From Anoplopoma fimbria (lineage: Eukaryota; Chordata; Actinopteri; Perciformes; Anoplopomatidae): a DNA stretch of 64,000 nucleotides. Both the position numbers and the translations under genes were made by a program. The stretch is from assembly GCF_027596085.1 (NCBI RefSeq), contig NC_072452.1:9815497-9879496 (forward strand), given 5' to 3'. The notes beneath the pieces are model-generated. The model did not search any database. It saw only the letters and a program-made list of their open reading frames with translations, and was not told the origin of the DNA. This document shows, piece after piece, positions 63,622-64,000 of the stretch (its first letter is position 1; every line of letters begins with the position of its first letter).

Positions 63622-64000
63622 GTAAGCTGAGTGCATCATCATGAATCAAAAGCCCAAATATCAAATATTCCTCTGTGGTCTATTTTTGTAGTTATGAGAT
63701 GAGAGGTGAAGGCAAAAGGAGTACTTGAAGCAAAAGTGTGACATTCTGGGAAATGAGCATTACCTTTGTTATTTTTTTAATAACAAATTATCTTTTTGTT
63801 TGTCAATTAAAGCCAAATGTTTTTACAGATGAATAGCTCTTTGTATCACTCCATAAATCAGAAAAAAGCCATGAAAAAAAAATCTAGTTTTTGCCATGTC
63901 TTCAATCATGCTATGAATTATATATGAACTAACCCCTCTGCAAAAACATTCAGAAAATAGATAGGAAACTGCAATGTTTGGTCTATGTAAGTGCTACTGA

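Overview
The window is vertebrate nuclear DNA, almost certainly from a ray-finned (teleost) fish. Its genes are split into many short exons with consensus GT-AG splice sites. It is rich in long dinucleotide microsatellites and carries repeat families I recognise as common in teleost genomes: Tc1-type inverted-repeat elements, hAT-like short elements, L2/CR1-type LINE ends, and an interspersed repeat ending in a 'cataatgcctccgg' motif. I rebuilt the four gene models by joining exons by eye. Reading phase is continuous across every junction, and the products match known vertebrate families.

Layout: (1) 1-9,865, plus strand: 3' half of flt4 (VEGFR-3), from the transmembrane exon through the split tyrosine kinase to the stop codon and poly(A) signal. 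The ligand-binding Ig-domain exons lie to the left of the window. (2) 9,866-11,300: convergent intergenic spacer. (3) 11,686-27,096, minus strand: complete ergic1 (ERGIC-32), 10 coding exons, 290 aa. Its introns hold most of the transposon fossils. (4) 27,100-31,500: region between the divergent ergic1 and dusp1 promoters, with two tandem Tc1-type MITEs, a LINE tail and a CTAT array. (5) 31,744-33,906, plus strand: complete dusp1 (MKP-1), 4 exons, 363 aa, behind a TATA box and two perfect CREs. (6) 34,850-56,480: about 21 kb with no confident complete gene, only repeats and one candidate alternative first exon for neurl1b at 42,828. (7) 56,847-63,621, plus strand: first four coding exons of neurl1b (N-terminus, NHR1, NHR2). 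The RING-domain exons lie to the right.

The genes do not form an operon-like unit. flt4 is the lymphatic/venous VEGF-C/D receptor, ergic1 an early-secretory-pathway membrane protein, dusp1 an inducible MAP-kinase phosphatase, and neurl1b a Notch-ligand E3 ligase. In human, NEURL1B, DUSP1 and ERGIC1 lie side by side on 5q35 with FLT4 further along the same band, so this is an ancient linkage block with FLT4 brought next to ERGIC1.

I found no new biological system. The points most worth a second look are the candidate alternative neurl1b first exon (phase-matched), the uORF whose stop codon overlaps the canonical neurl1b start (TAATG), and complementary (UG)n/(CA)n tracts that flank flt4 kinase exons and form a potential long hairpin in an ergic1 intron.
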